Of a stretch of 64,000 nucleotides of DNA, positions 24,857-32,696 are shown in pieces. Source of the stretch: Clostridia bacterium (lineage in GTDB: Bacteria; Bacillota; Clostridia; Oscillospirales; CAG-272); the NCBI GenBank assembly GCA_017508425.1, contig JAFVYZ010000045.1:24709-88708 (forward strand). Reading direction: 5' to 3'. The notes beneath the pieces are model-generated. The model saw nothing but the letters and a program-made list of their open reading frames with translations, ran no database searches and was not told the DNA's origin. The number at the start of each line of letters is the position of its first letter. Position 1 is the stretch's first letter. The position numbers were made by a program, and so were the translations under genes.

Positions 24857-25261
24857 TTATCTTCTTATATTGGCATTTGCCCCAAAGGCATCGGGGATAT
24901 GATTGATTTTAACAGGGCGCAGTCGCTTTTCACGGTCAAGATAGACCTCCACCACATCAAAGCGCGGGGCAAGAGATGTTTTATATTCCTTTAAAAAAGC
25001 CATAGCAGCCATGACAGTATGTACACGCTTTGCGCGATCTACCGCATCTGCAGGGCGTGAAAGAGGAAGCTTTTCTCCCAAAAAGGTCCTGGTCTTAACC
25101 TCCACGAATACAATATGCTGCTTATCCTTTACCACAAGGTCCAGCTCCTGCTTGCCAAAATGGCAATTACGCGCCACTAAGCGGAAGCCGGAGCGCCGCA
25201 AAAATCGTGCCGCTGTGCGCTCACCACGTCGCCCGATCTCTTGCTTTGTATACTCTCGCAT
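24857..25261 (-). CDS. yraN: YraN/UPF0102 family nuclease-fold protein
   Basis: A 134-residue protein of the UPF0102 family, which has a restriction-endonuclease-like fold. The pattern GRRGERTAARFLRRSG at the N terminus and the core QELDLVVKD...VFVEVKTR (the Asp and Glu-x-Lys of the PD-(D/E)XK site) are present. The cellular role is not settled. It nearly always neighbours rnhB in Firmicutes, as here: the start at 25261 is one base beyond the rnhB stop. It is the fifth gene of the apgM-thrC operon. Confidence 0.9.
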   Translation of the reverse strand: MREYTKQEIGRRGERTAARFLRRSGFRLVARNCHFGKQELDLVVKDKQHIVFVEVKTRTFLGEKLPLSRPADAVDRAKRVHTVMAAMAFLKEYKTSLAPRFDVVEVYLDREKRLRPVKINHIPDAFGANANIRR

Positions 25262-25262
25262 A

Positions 25263-25865
25263 TCAATCGTTATCTAAAAAACGGATGAATTTTTTGCGGT
25301 AGATCTCACAAGGACCGTATGTTCGCAAAGCATCCATATGTGCCTTGGTACCATAGCCCTTGTGCTTGGCGATCCCGTATTCGGGATGAGCCGCATCAAG
25401 CTCCAGGCAAAGTCGGTCACGCGTCACCTTCGCAAGGATTGAGGCTGCGGCAATGCTTGGCGATACGGCATCGCCGTGTACCACGGCACGACATGGAATG
25501 GTAAAGCCTCTGGTCTGATTGCCGTCAATGAGGGCAAAATCCGCCTTGACGGAAAGTCCGTCAATCGCACGGCGCATGGCGTGCAGAGTCGTGGAAAGGA
25601 TATCGGTCTCGTTGATCTCCTCAACGCTTCCGAGTACCACACAGTAAGCAATGGCTTTTTCGCAGATCTCATCATAGAGCTGCTCTCGCTTCTTTTCGGA
25701 AAGCTTTTTGGAGTCATTTAATCCCTCGATCACAAGACCGGTGGGTAAAATGCAGGCGGCCGCAGCAACCGGACCGCAAAGCGGTCCGCGGCCGGCCTCA
25801 TCTACACCGCAAACGGCGGAATATCCTTCATTTTCAAGGGCGAGCTCAAGATCATAGGTCAACAT
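25263..25865 (-). CDS. rnhB: Ribonuclease HII
   Basis: Cleaves RNA in RNA/DNA hybrids and removes single ribonucleotides from DNA. The 200-residue protein begins with a short leader and then the signature GVDEAGRGPLCGPV, which gives the first two catalytic acids. The later active-site residues are in ALIDGNQ and in SIAAASILAKVTRDRL. The conserved end AHPEYGIAKHKGYGTKAH is intact. Its start shares one base with the stop of rbgA (TAATG), so translation is coupled. Length and motifs are ordinary. Confidence 0.96.
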   Translation of the reverse strand: MLTYDLELALENEGYSAVCGVDEAGRGPLCGPVAAAACILPTGLVIEGLNDSKKLSEKKREQLYDEICEKAIAYCVVLGSVEEINETDILSTTLHAMRRAIDGLSVKADFALIDGNQTRGFTIPCRAVVHGDAVSPSIAAASILAKVTRDRLCLELDAAHPEYGIAKHKGYGTKAHMDALRTYGPCEIYRKKFIRFLDND

Positions 25866-26743
25866 TATTGCACCCCCTTCGGAAAGGCATCAAGTGTGAT
25901 GCGACCGATCTTGGCCGCGCGGAATTCATCCAAAAGGGTGTTGGCGGTGCGCTCGGTGTTTACCTCGCCGCCTCCCACCAAAAATCCGCGGCGACGGCCG
26001 ATCGCCTCAAAAAGATCATAATCGCTCATTTCACCTTCAAGAATCGTTGCATCGAGCTTATAGCGTGCGGCAAGGAGTGAAGGATATCTACGGCGAAGCT
26101 TGGAAACCAAAGCCACCGCCAAGGTCTCGATCTCTACAACATCATCCTTGATCGCACCCGTAATGGCAAGATTTTCGCCCGTGGCCCGGTCATCAAAGCG
26201 CGGCCAAAGCACGCCGGGCATGTCCATAAGATCAAGCCCCTCCTTGGTCGTGACCCACTGCGGTGCCACCGTGACACCGGGACGGTTCTCCACCTTGGCT
26301 TTTTTGGTACCGCCAAGCAGGTTGATGAGGGATGATTTCCCGACGTTCGGAATCCCGACGACCATAGCCTTGAGCTTTCGGCCGTGCATACCTTTATCCT
26401 CATATCGCTTGATCTTATCGGCAAGAACGGTACGAATGGCCGGAAGCAGGCGATCCATGCCTTTTTTACTGATACAATCAAAGGGAATGCAAATTTGACC
26501 CTCGCCCGTATAGTGACGTACCCATTTTTCGGTGGAAACGGGGTCAGCCAGCATGGATTTGTTGAGAAGCGTTACGAGCGGCTTGCCCTCGACCAGGCGC
26601 ATGATTTCGGGATTTCTTGAGCTTTGGGGAATGCGCGCATCCAAAAGCTCGATCACTATATCAACGTTTTTCAGGTTTTCTCCGATCAGGCGGCGCGTTT
26701 TCGCCATATGCCCCGGAAACCATTGAATAATATCGGTTGGCAT
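25865..26743 (-). CDS. rbgA: Ribosome biogenesis GTPase RbgA (YlqF)
   Basis: Circularly permuted GTPase needed for late assembly of the 50S subunit. The 292-residue protein shows the permuted motif order: G4-type TLLNKSML first, then G1 VGIPNVGKSSLINLL, then G3 DMPGVLWP. The N-terminal WFPGHMAKTRR is the YlqF/YawG family signature. A C-terminal helical domain follows (about residues 185-292) with RRRGFLVGGGEVN and a final AKIGRITLDAFP. It lies eight bases after lepB and overlaps the rnhB start by one base; the lepB-rbgA-rnhB order is also found in Bacillus. Confidence 0.96.
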   Translation of the reverse strand: MPTDIIQWFPGHMAKTRRLIGENLKNVDIVIELLDARIPQSSRNPEIMRLVEGKPLVTLLNKSMLADPVSTEKWVRHYTGEGQICIPFDCISKKGMDRLLPAIRTVLADKIKRYEDKGMHGRKLKAMVVGIPNVGKSSLINLLGGTKKAKVENRPGVTVAPQWVTTKEGLDLMDMPGVLWPRFDDRATGENLAITGAIKDDVVEIETLAVALVSKLRRRYPSLLAARYKLDATILEGEMSDYDLFEAIGRRRGFLVGGGEVNTERTANTLLDEFRAAKIGRITLDAFPKGVQ

Positions 26744-26751
26744 TTGTCACC

Positions 26752-27354
26752 TCATTTAAATACATGAAAGGGAGAAAGGCGCAATACGGCACGGCCGAGC
26801 ACGCAATTCTCATGGACCATACCGATATGCTCATTGCGACTGTCGGCGGAATTGTTTCGATTATCGCCCAAAACAAACAAGTGATGCTCAGGTACCGCAA
26901 AGATCTCAACGGTCTTACCCTCGGCCACCTCGTCAAAGGCACCGGTATCATAATAGGCGTATGCGCTTTCATCAAGCATCTCATTGGCCTCGAATGCATC
27001 GTCGTTTGAAACGTAAACCGCTTTGTTTAAATAGTCGATCTTCACAAACTGCCCCTCGGTCGCGATCACGCGCTTGACAATGGGCTTGTTATAGTATTCC
27101 ACGTCGGAATCCGACAGGTGAAAAACCACAATATCACCCGTTTCGGGCCGATAGAAGAAATCAGAAATAAGGAGCTTTTCGCCGTGCGTAAGTGTACGGT
27201 TCATGGAAGGGCCGTCCACCGAGCAAAGACGCAGGAAAAACGTCATCAAAAGGATCACAAACACCAACGCAAACACAAAAACCTCAACGTATTCGATGAG
27301 ATTGGCTGCAAAGCTCGATGTGGTATTTGCTTTTTGCGGCTTCTTGTTCGCCAT
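26752..27354 (-). CDS. lepB: Type I signal peptidase
   Basis: Membrane-anchored serine protease that removes signal peptides of exported proteins. The 200-residue product has one N-terminal membrane helix (about residues 20-46, YVEVFVFALVFVILLMTFF). The catalytic serine follows in DGPSMNRTL, the catalytic lysine in IVKRVIATEGQ, and the conserved box VLGDNRNNSADSR comes later. This is the single-anchor SipS type. The ATG at 27354 follows AAAGGAGT. It lies 22 bases after apgM and starts the lepB-rbgA-rnhB-yraN-thrC part of the operon. Confidence 0.96.
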   Translation of the reverse strand: MANKKPQKANTTSSFAANLIEYVEVFVFALVFVILLMTFFLRLCSVDGPSMNRTLTHGEKLLISDFFYRPETGDIVVFHLSDSDVEYYNKPIVKRVIATEGQFVKIDYLNKAVYVSNDDAFEANEMLDESAYAYYDTGAFDEVAEGKTVEIFAVPEHHLFVLGDNRNNSADSRNEHIGMVHENCVLGRAVLRLSPFHVFK

Positions 27355-27376
27355 ATAAAACTCCTTTCCTTGAAAA

Positions 27377-28591
27377 TCAATTTGCGGTCATGATCTCCAT
27401 CAAACGATAGCCGTTGGCAAGATAATTGTTTTTTGCCGCTGCCGTTTCCTCGGTGAAGGTATCTACACCGGGGAGCACCGCCTCCGAATCATAAATGAAA
27501 AAGGGAACCGGGGAAATGGTGTGCGTGCGAAGGCGCGTCGGGGTAGGATGATCGGGCAATACCATAACCTTAAAGGGCTCGCCGCATTCCTCAAGATAGG
27601 AAAGCACGGGAGCAAGGATCTCGGCGTCAATACGCTCGATCGAAATAACTTTATTATCAACCTCGGCACGGTGGCCGCATTCATCGGGACCCTCAACGTG
27701 TACGTAAACCAGCTCAATCCCCTCACGGAATGCCTCGATAGCCGCATCCGCCTTGCCCTTGTAGTTGGTGTGTACGTTACCCGTAGCACCCTCAACATCG
27801 ATCGAACGCATGCCGGCACAAAGGCCAATGCCTTTGATGAGGTCCACGGCCGAAATAACAGCCCCAGAGAGGTTCCACTTATCGCTGAAAGAGGGAAGCT
27901 GGGGCTTTTTGCCGGGGCTCCAGAACCAAGCGGAGTTGGCAGGCTTCAAACCGCGCGCGCGGCGCGCCTCGTTGACGGGGTGATGATTGAGGATCTCGAA
28001 GCTCTCCTTCATCATTTGATAAAATTCGGCGCCGCCGTTGTCCTCACGGGGCAAATACTCGCCAATGCGGCGGCCGAGAATATCGTGCGGACGCATAAAC
28101 TGATATTTGTCATCTCCGTTTTTGCGGATCAGGCAATGGCGATAGCTGACGCCCGTGTAAAAGTGGCGCTCATCGTTGCCAAAATGAGCTTGCAGGGCCT
28201 TGATGAGCTCATCGGCCTCGGCGGTAGTGATCTCGTCCGCACTGTGATCGAGGATGATCTTATCCTCGTAGGCCTCGCCCTCATCGGACAAGGTCACGAC
28301 GTTGCAACGGTACGCCGTTTCGTCGGGCTGCATCTCAATGCCCATGCTGACCGCCTCAAGAGGGGAGCGGCCCTTGGAATAAATTTTAGGATCGTACGAA
28401 AGAATGGCAAGATTGGCTGTATCGCTTTCAGGTACCATCCCTTCGGGGACGTTTGAAACCGTGCCGACAAGGGCCTTTTGGGCAAGCCCATCCATTACGG
28501 GCTTGACGGCCTTTTGCATGGGGGTTTTGTTGTCAAGAGCGGCGATGGGCTCATCGGCCATGCCGTCGGGAATTAAAACAAGATATTTCAT
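27377..28591 (-). CDS. apgM: Cofactor-independent phosphoglycerate mutase, archaeal (ApgM) type
   Basis: Interconverts 3- and 2-phosphoglycerate in glycolysis. The 404-residue protein belongs to the alkaline-phosphatase superfamily ApgM branch: it starts MKYLVLIPDGMADEPIAAL, has the phospho-acceptor serine context ESDTANLAILSYDP, and late metal residues in YVHVEGPDECGHRAEVD and VMVLPDHPTPT. This form is common in clostridia in addition to, or instead of, the GpmI type. The ATG at 28591 has CAGAGG upstream. A strong promoter lies at 28645-28673, and a perfect 20-base palindrome in the leader may be regulatory. First gene of a six-gene minus-strand operon. Confidence 0.94.
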   Translation of the reverse strand: MKYLVLIPDGMADEPIAALDNKTPMQKAVKPVMDGLAQKALVGTVSNVPEGMVPESDTANLAILSYDPKIYSKGRSPLEAVSMGIEMQPDETAYRCNVVTLSDEGEAYEDKIILDHSADEITTAEADELIKALQAHFGNDERHFYTGVSYRHCLIRKNGDDKYQFMRPHDILGRRIGEYLPREDNGGAEFYQMMKESFEILNHHPVNEARRARGLKPANSAWFWSPGKKPQLPSFSDKWNLSGAVISAVDLIKGIGLCAGMRSIDVEGATGNVHTNYKGKADAAIEAFREGIELVYVHVEGPDECGHRAEVDNKVISIERIDAEILAPVLSYLEECGEPFKVMVLPDHPTPTRLRTHTISPVPFFIYDSEAVLPGVDTFTEETAAAKNNYLANGYRLMEIMTAN

Positions 28592-28606
28592 TTTTTACCT
28601 CTGGAT

Positions 28607-28626
28607 AACGCGCCCATGGGCGCGTT
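28607..28626 (-). promoter_or_regulatory. Perfect 20-base palindrome in the apgM leader
   Basis: AACGCGCCCA followed by its exact reverse complement, with no spacer, between the apgM promoter and ribosome site. It could be a repressor operator downstream of the start point or an RNA hairpin just ahead of the ribosome site. Confidence 0.55.
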
Positions 28627-28644
28627 TAAATATTTATAATAACA

Positions 28645-28673
28645 TATTATAGCATAAAATGTAGGGAAGGGCA
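28645..28673 (-). promoter_or_regulatory. Sigma-A type promoter of the apgM-thrC operon
   Basis: On the minus strand TTGCCC (28668-28673), 17 bases, TATAAT (28645-28650), with an extended -10 TGC. Confidence 0.82.
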
Positions 28674-28704
28674 ACACCGAAACGCAGAATTTTCAAAAAA
28701 GCTG

Positions 28705-28733
28705 AAAAAAACGCCGCTGAAGCGGCGTTTTTT
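28705..28733 (-). terminator. Terminator of the flavodoxin-like gene
   Basis: A-run, CGCCGC (28712-28717), loop TGAA, GCGGCG and a T run; it works on both strands and directly follows the stop at 28741 on the minus strand. Confidence 0.88.
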
Positions 28734-28740
28734 GTAAAAA

Positions 28741-29166
28741 TTATTGCAAATTATCCACAATTCTATGGGTGTAGGCCAGAAGCGCGTCCTTTTCTTCGGG
28801 CTTGATCTTATCAAGGAAGGAAAGGAAGCCGCATTTTACGTAATGTACCTCCTCAGCCACGTTGGTGCCGGCCTCGGCAAGAATGGCCTTCATGCGGTTG
28901 GCGGCAGCCTCGTTACCGTCGATCACCAATGCTACGTTTTGTGCACGTGCCTTGGTCAGCTCACGGCAGAACAGACGCAGCTGATCCTCGGGCTCGCCCT
29001 TGAGAGAGAGCATCAGAATAACCAAACGCTCGTTGTTGCAGGAATAAGCAGGGGGGATCTTGTCAACCGCGTTGATCGCAAGATCATATTCTGCTTTGAT
29101 CAGATTTGCCATGTCGGCAATTTTTTGCTTATTAGATGCGTAAAGTACACGCATTTTGATCGCCAT
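28741..29166 (-). CDS. Flavodoxin-fold-like protein of unknown function
   Basis: A 141-residue soluble protein. MRVLYASNKQKIADMANLI at the N terminus reads like the phosphate-binding loop and first helix of a flavodoxin fold, and the later strands RLVILMLSL and NVALVIDGNEAAANRM fit an alternating alpha/beta protein. I cannot name the family, and the flavin-binding aromatic residues are not obvious. The ATG at 29166 has TTGGAGG upstream; an in-frame upstream extension to 29265 covers the promoter and is not credible. Monocistronic, with its own promoter and terminator. Confidence 0.65.
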   Translation of the reverse strand: MAIKMRVLYASNKQKIADMANLIKAEYDLAINAVDKIPPAYSCNNERLVILMLSLKGEPEDQLRLFCRELTKARAQNVALVIDGNEAAANRMKAILAEAGTNVAEEVHYVKCGFLSFLDKIKPEEKDALLAYTHRIVDNLQ

Positions 29167-29213
29167 AATAACCTCCAAAAATAACAAAAATAATGTAAAT
29201 TTTGCTTTAAAAT

Positions 29214-29242
29214 AGTATAACATATCAGGGCCAAAATGGCAA
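29214..29242 (-). promoter_or_regulatory. Sigma-A type promoter of the flavodoxin-like gene
   Basis: On the minus strand TTGCCA (29237-29242), 17 bases, TATACT (29214-29219), about 48 bases before the start codon. Confidence 0.78.
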
Positions 29243-29344
29243 ATGTTTTTACGAAAAAGCCCCAAAAATCGTTTATTTTTACAGTTTGCCGCTTGCTTTT
29301 TTGGTGATAATTACGAGTTTTTGAAACACAAAGGTGCGTAAGGT

Positions 29345-29368
29345 AAATTGTTGAGCACTCAACAATTT
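29345..29368. repeat. 24-base palindrome
   Basis: AAATTGTTGAG, two central bases (CA), then the exact complement arm. Such symmetry suggests a dimeric-protein binding site or a mobile-element end; no promoter is obvious next to it. Confidence 0.6.
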
Positions 29369-29523
29369 ATTTATGATTAAAAAAGTCGTGAGCAAGCATT
29401 TGTCAAGCGTGGCCTGTTATATTTCGTTTTTCACCAATCAGCAACTTGTCCGCTTGCGCTAAAAATTTCAATCGCAACCGCAAGATACCGCTTTTTATGA
29501 AGTAGCGTATTCTTAAAAAACAG

Positions 29524-29583
29524 GCGTTAAAAATTTTTGTCAAAAACGACGTAGGGTATAACCGCCGTAAAAATTTTTAACGC
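29524..29583. repeat. Inverted repeat, 15-base arms, about 30-base loop
   Basis: GCGTTAAAAATTTTT (29524-29538) and its exact complement (29569-29583). A third, partial copy of the arm, GTTAAAAATTTTTA, occurs near 29670, so the motif is repeated locally. Confidence 0.65.
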
Positions 29584-29918
29584 GGGTTTTAAAGCAAAAG
29601 TCAAAAAATTGCAAAATTTAAAAAAGAGCACTCAAAAAAATATCCGCCATAGGGGTGTAGGTCGTTGACGTTAAAAATTTTTAGAGCACGGTAGATGTGT
29701 TAACAGCGGAGGTTCCGGAATTAACGCCCAAAAAAGCAATAAAAGAAAATGAACAAAAAATAGATTTCAATTTACCAAGTAATCAAAGCATTGTAAAAAA
29801 ACAAAGGCATAAACACAAGATCCCAATATCATGGAACCTAAAACCGCACAGGATTCACAAAAGTCCCAAAGCCCAAGAAATTGAGAAAAACCCTATATCA
29901 AGGCCTTTTTCATTCCCT

Positions 29919-29950
29919 TTTTTATACAAAACTTGACTTTTGTATAAAAA
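29919..29950. repeat. AT-only inverted repeat, 13-base arms
   Basis: TTTTTATACAAAA (29919-29931) and its exact complement (29938-29950) around CTTGAC. It could be an operator or a weak terminator; on the minus strand it lies beyond the spoIIID terminator. Confidence 0.5.
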
Positions 29951-30023
29951 TAAGTGTTACGAAATAGGAGCCTTGCTTTTAAACTTAGTGTTTCCCTGGC
30001 CCGGGTGCATACGGCATTTTAAT

Positions 30024-30080
30024 AAAAAACCAAAAGGATACCGCTTCTTGCTTACCAACACAAGCACCTTATCCTTTTGG
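30024..30080 (-). terminator. Terminator of spoIIID
   Basis: On the minus strand CCAAAAGGATA (right arm at 30070-30080) pairs perfectly with 30030-30040 and is followed by TTTTTTATT (A run at 30024-30029). The loop is long but has a smaller inner stem. It lies 12 bases after the spoIIID stop. Confidence 0.8.
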
Positions 30081-30092
30081 CTTTTCGGAAAA

Positions 30093-30362
30093 TTATTCGT
30101 TTGGGATTGCTTTTTGATATTTCCTTCGTGTCGCTTCTCCGCCGCGCAAATGGCGTTCGTCCTTGTTTTCCTGCAAAATCTTACCAACTTCATAATACAA
30201 GCCGGCGTTTTGAATACGCAGATCCTTTGTAACATCCTTATGTACCGTGCTTTTGCTGATGCCAAAGTGTGCAGCGGCACTACGTACCGTCGCGTGATGC
30301 TTCAAAATATATTTACCCAGCATTTCACATCGAGTACCGAAAAGCGGATCAAAATTTTGCAT
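30093..30362 (-). CDS. spoIIID: Sporulation transcriptional regulator SpoIIID
   Basis: Small DNA-binding protein that switches mother-cell gene expression between the sigma-E and sigma-K stages. The 89-residue product aligns by eye over its whole length with known SpoIIID: EMLGKYILKHHATVRSAAAH, then the helix-turn-helix FGISKSTVHKDVTKDL, then the basic C-terminal segment RHLRGGEATRRKY. The ATG at 30362 has a purine-rich stretch (GAGAAGAGAAG) upstream. It is divergent from the RNA methyltransferase gene at 30452 and has its own terminator. This gene is the strongest single sign that the organism forms endospores. Confidence 0.95.
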   Translation of the reverse strand: MQNFDPLFGTRCEMLGKYILKHHATVRSAAAHFGISKSTVHKDVTKDLRIQNAGLYYEVGKILQENKDERHLRGGEATRRKYQKAIPNE

Positions 30363-30379
30363 AATTCTTCTCTTCTCTG

Positions 30380-30408
30380 TTGAAATTTTGTCGGATTTTT
30401 GCTATACT
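30380..30408 (+). promoter_or_regulatory. Sigma-A type promoter of the TrmH-type methyltransferase gene
   Basis: TTGAAA (30380-30385), 17 bases, TATACT (30403-30408), 43 bases before the start codon. Confidence 0.82.
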
Positions 30409-30451
30409 ATCTTATGCACGAAGTATTGACGAAAGAACAAAGGACTGCAAG

Positions 30452-31225
30452 ATGATAAAAGAAGATATAAAATTTGAAAATTCTACGATTTTCGAGGGGA
30501 TGACTTCAATTTCGGCACTGCTTTCGGCACGTGAGGCAGGGACAAACGATCGCCCGATCCTTGAAATTCGTTATGATCGCCAAAAAAAGGCAAAAAAAGC
30601 ACGTGAGATCGCATTTTTAACGGCCAAATGCAAGGAGCTGGGTGTTCCGCTTTGTGAAACCACGGCTGAGGAGCTTGACGGACTTTGCGTCGGCAAGACT
30701 CACGGTGGCATTATTGCCGTTTGCGGTGCGCGCACGCTTCCCTTGCCCACGGCCGAGCTTCTCCCAAAAAACGGTTTTCTTTGCTTGCTTGAGGGCATTG
30801 AAGACCCTTATAATTTCGGGTATGCGGTGCGTTCTCTTTACGCCGCCGGGTGCGATGCCGTTTTGGTTGGAGAGCGAAATTGGATGAACGCGGCGGGTGT
30901 TGTAGCACGCGCCTCAGCCGGCACCTCGGAGCTCCTACCCGTTTTCAGTGGCAATCCCGAAGAAACCGTAAAAATTGCCAAAGCGCTTGGCTATACCGTC
31001 ATTTGTGCGGGCATCCGAAATTCAGTTTCCTATACCGACTCCGCGCTCCGTAAGCCCTTGCTGTTGGTGGTGGGCGGCGAAAAGCGCGGCGTATCGGCCG
31101 GGGTGTTGGCGCTTTGTGACGAGGTCGTGCGTATTGACTACGGCAGAAGCTTCCGCGGCTCACTTTCCACCGCTGCAGCGGTGGCCGTGCTCGGATTTGA
31201 AATTTTGAAGAAAAACCAAGAATAA
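30452..31225 (+). CDS. TrmH/SpoU-family RNA 2'-O-methyltransferase
   Basis: SPOUT methyltransferase acting on a ribose of tRNA or rRNA with S-adenosylmethionine. The 257-residue protein has an N-terminal substrate-binding part (residues 1-95) and a knot domain with the SpoU motifs: motif 1 LEGIEDPYNFGYAVRSLYAAG, motif 2 LLLVVGGEKRGVSAGVL and motif 3 VRIDYGRSFRGSLSTAAAVAV. The last normally reads IPM...SLNVSVA; here RIDYGRSFRGSLST departs from it, so the target could be unusual. The ATG at 30452 has AAAGGA seven bases upstream, and the promoter is at 30380. It is monocistronic and divergent from spoIIID. The exact substrate cannot be told. Confidence 0.85.
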   Translation: MIKEDIKFENSTIFEGMTSISALLSAREAGTNDRPILEIRYDRQKKAKKAREIAFLTAKCKELGVPLCETTAEELDGLCVGKTHGGIIAVCGARTLPLPTAELLPKNGFLCLLEGIEDPYNFGYAVRSLYAAGCDAVLVGERNWMNAAGVVARASAGTSELLPVFSGNPEETVKIAKALGYTVICAGIRNSVSYTDSALRKPLLLVVGGEKRGVSAGVLALCDEVVRIDYGRSFRGSLSTAAAVAVLGFEILKKNQE

Positions 31226-31290
31226 GACTAAATTTACAACAAAATAGACCATTATTTCTTATTTTAGGCATAGAAAATTTCATTTTACTG

Positions 31291-31319
31291 TTGCAACCAT
31301 CGCTTGTTTTTGATATAAT
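31291..31319 (+). promoter_or_regulatory. Sigma-A type promoter of purA
   Basis: TTGCAA (31291-31296), 17 bases, TATAAT (31314-31319), 32 bases before the start codon. The leader is too short for a riboswitch. Confidence 0.85.
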
Positions 31320-31351
31320 ATTGGTTGGTAAAAAATTAGGGAGGTAGCTTT

Positions 31352-32626
31352 ATGCTTACATCTATTGTTGGTATTAACTGGGGTGACGAAGGCAAGGGCC
31401 GCATGGTTGACCTTCTTTCCGAGCAGCAGGACATCGTCGTTCGTTATCAGGGTGGCAACAACGCAGGCCACACCGTCATCAACGAGCGCGGCAAGTTTAT
31501 TCTCAACCTTCTGCCCTCGGGCATTCTTCGTCCCGACGTGGTTTGCGTGATGGGCAACGGTATGGCGATCGACCTCGCACACCTTGAAAAAGAGAGTGCA
31601 AAGCTCATCGAGGCGGGCGTTGAGGTTTCCCCCCGCAACCTGAAGATCAGTGACCGTGCGATCCTCACACTTCCCTATCACGTGCAGCTCGACTGCCTTG
31701 AAGAGGAGCGTTTGGCCGGTGAAAAGTACGGCTCTACCCGTCGCGGCATCGCGCCCGTTTACGGCGACAAATATATGAAAAAGGCCATTCGCGCAGGCGA
31801 CCTGCTCGATCTTGACTACCTGGCAAAGCGCCTGAAGGGCGTTGTCGCCTACAAGTCTCTCATGATCGAGGGCGTTTACAAGGCAGAGCCCCTTAACTAT
31901 GACGAGCTCTTTGCTTGGCTGAAGAAATACGCCGATATGTACAAGGATTACATCATTGACACCGGCATTTACCTCACTGAGGCCGTGAAGGCCGGCAAGC
32001 GCATCATGTTTGAGGCGCAGCTCGGCGCCCTTCGTGACATTGATTTCGGCATTTACCCCTACACCTCCTCTTCCTCCACCATTGCGGCTTACGCGCCCAT
32101 TGGCGCGGGCATTCCCGGTGTGAAGCTTGATGAGGTTTACGGTGTAATGAAGGCTTATTCCACCTGCGTGGGTGAGGGCCCCTTCACCTGCGAGTGGTTC
32201 GGTGAGGAAGCTGAGGAGCTTCGCGCCGCCGGCGGTGAGTACGGTGCCGCTACGGGCCGTCCCCGTCGCGTGGGTCCGTTTGATGTGGTTGCTTCCCGCT
32301 ACGGCTGCCGCGTACAGGGTGCGGACTACATTGCTCTGACCAAGACCGATATTCTTTCTTATATGAAGAAAATCCCGATCTGCGTTGCCTACGACGTAAA
32401 CGGCAAGCGCGTGACCGAGTTCCCCACCGGCGAGGCTCTTAATATCGCAAAGCCTATTTACGAGTATGTTGACGGCTGGAACTGCGATATTTCGGGTTGC
32501 CGCACCATTGAGGATATGCCGAAGGAGCTCATCGCTTACGTTAAGAAGATCGAGGAGCTGGTTGATTGCAAGATCAAGTACGTATCGGTCGGCGCTGAGC
32601 GCGAGGCCTACGTGCAGATGTTTTAA
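31352..32626 (+). CDS. purA: Adenylosuccinate synthetase
   Basis: Joins IMP and aspartate with GTP in the first committed step to AMP. The 424-residue protein begins with the phosphate-binding loop WGDEGKGR, followed by RYQGGNNAGHTV, the IMP and Mg sites in GTRRGIAP-like STRRGIAPVYGDK, the catalytic FEAQLGALRDIDFG...PYTSSSST, and the late GRPRRVGPFD and LTKTDIL (guanine recognition). The ATG at 31352 follows TAGGGAGGT. It stands alone between its promoter and a terminator. Codon use is the most biased in the window, as expected for a highly expressed gene. Confidence 0.97.
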   Translation: MLTSIVGINWGDEGKGRMVDLLSEQQDIVVRYQGGNNAGHTVINERGKFILNLLPSGILRPDVVCVMGNGMAIDLAHLEKESAKLIEAGVEVSPRNLKISDRAILTLPYHVQLDCLEEERLAGEKYGSTRRGIAPVYGDKYMKKAIRAGDLLDLDYLAKRLKGVVAYKSLMIEGVYKAEPLNYDELFAWLKKYADMYKDYIIDTGIYLTEAVKAGKRIMFEAQLGALRDIDFGIYPYTSSSSTIAAYAPIGAGIPGVKLDEVYGVMKAYSTCVGEGPFTCEWFGEEAEELRAAGGEYGAATGRPRRVGPFDVVASRYGCRVQGADYIALTKTDILSYMKKIPICVAYDVNGKRVTEFPTGEALNIAKPIYEYVDGWNCDISGCRTIEDMPKELIAYVKKIEELVDCKIKYVSVGAEREAYVQMF

Positions 32627-32640
32627 GTAACAGAATAAAT

Positions 32641-32676
32641 TATCCCCCCTTACCGTTTGGTGAGGGGGGATATTTA
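32641..32676 (+). terminator. Terminator of purA
   Basis: TATCCCCCCTTACC (32641-32654) pairs with GGTGAGGGGGGATA (32659-32672), with wobble only at one position, followed by TTTATTTG. Confidence 0.85.
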
Positions 32677-32696
32677 TTTGTAACTTTAACTGAAAT

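Larger units (their letters stand above)
29243..30023. other. AT-rich gene-free stretch with several inverted repeats
   Basis: Nearly 800 bases with no convincing gene, clearly richer in A and T than the flanks. It holds a 24-base palindrome (29345-29368), a 15-base inverted repeat (29524-29538 with 29569-29583), a further copy of the core TTAAAAATTTTT near 29670, and a 13-base AT inverted repeat (29919-29931 with 29938-29950). A 79-codon open stretch on the plus strand (29697-29936) has no ribosome site and low-complexity content. It may be degraded mobile DNA, an untranslated RNA gene, or a leftover of a lost gene. Confidence 0.6.

Noticed and set aside
29697-29936. 79-codon open frame in the AT-rich stretch
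   Set aside because: GTG-type start without a ribosome site, low-complexity Lys/Pro content and no recognisable pattern.
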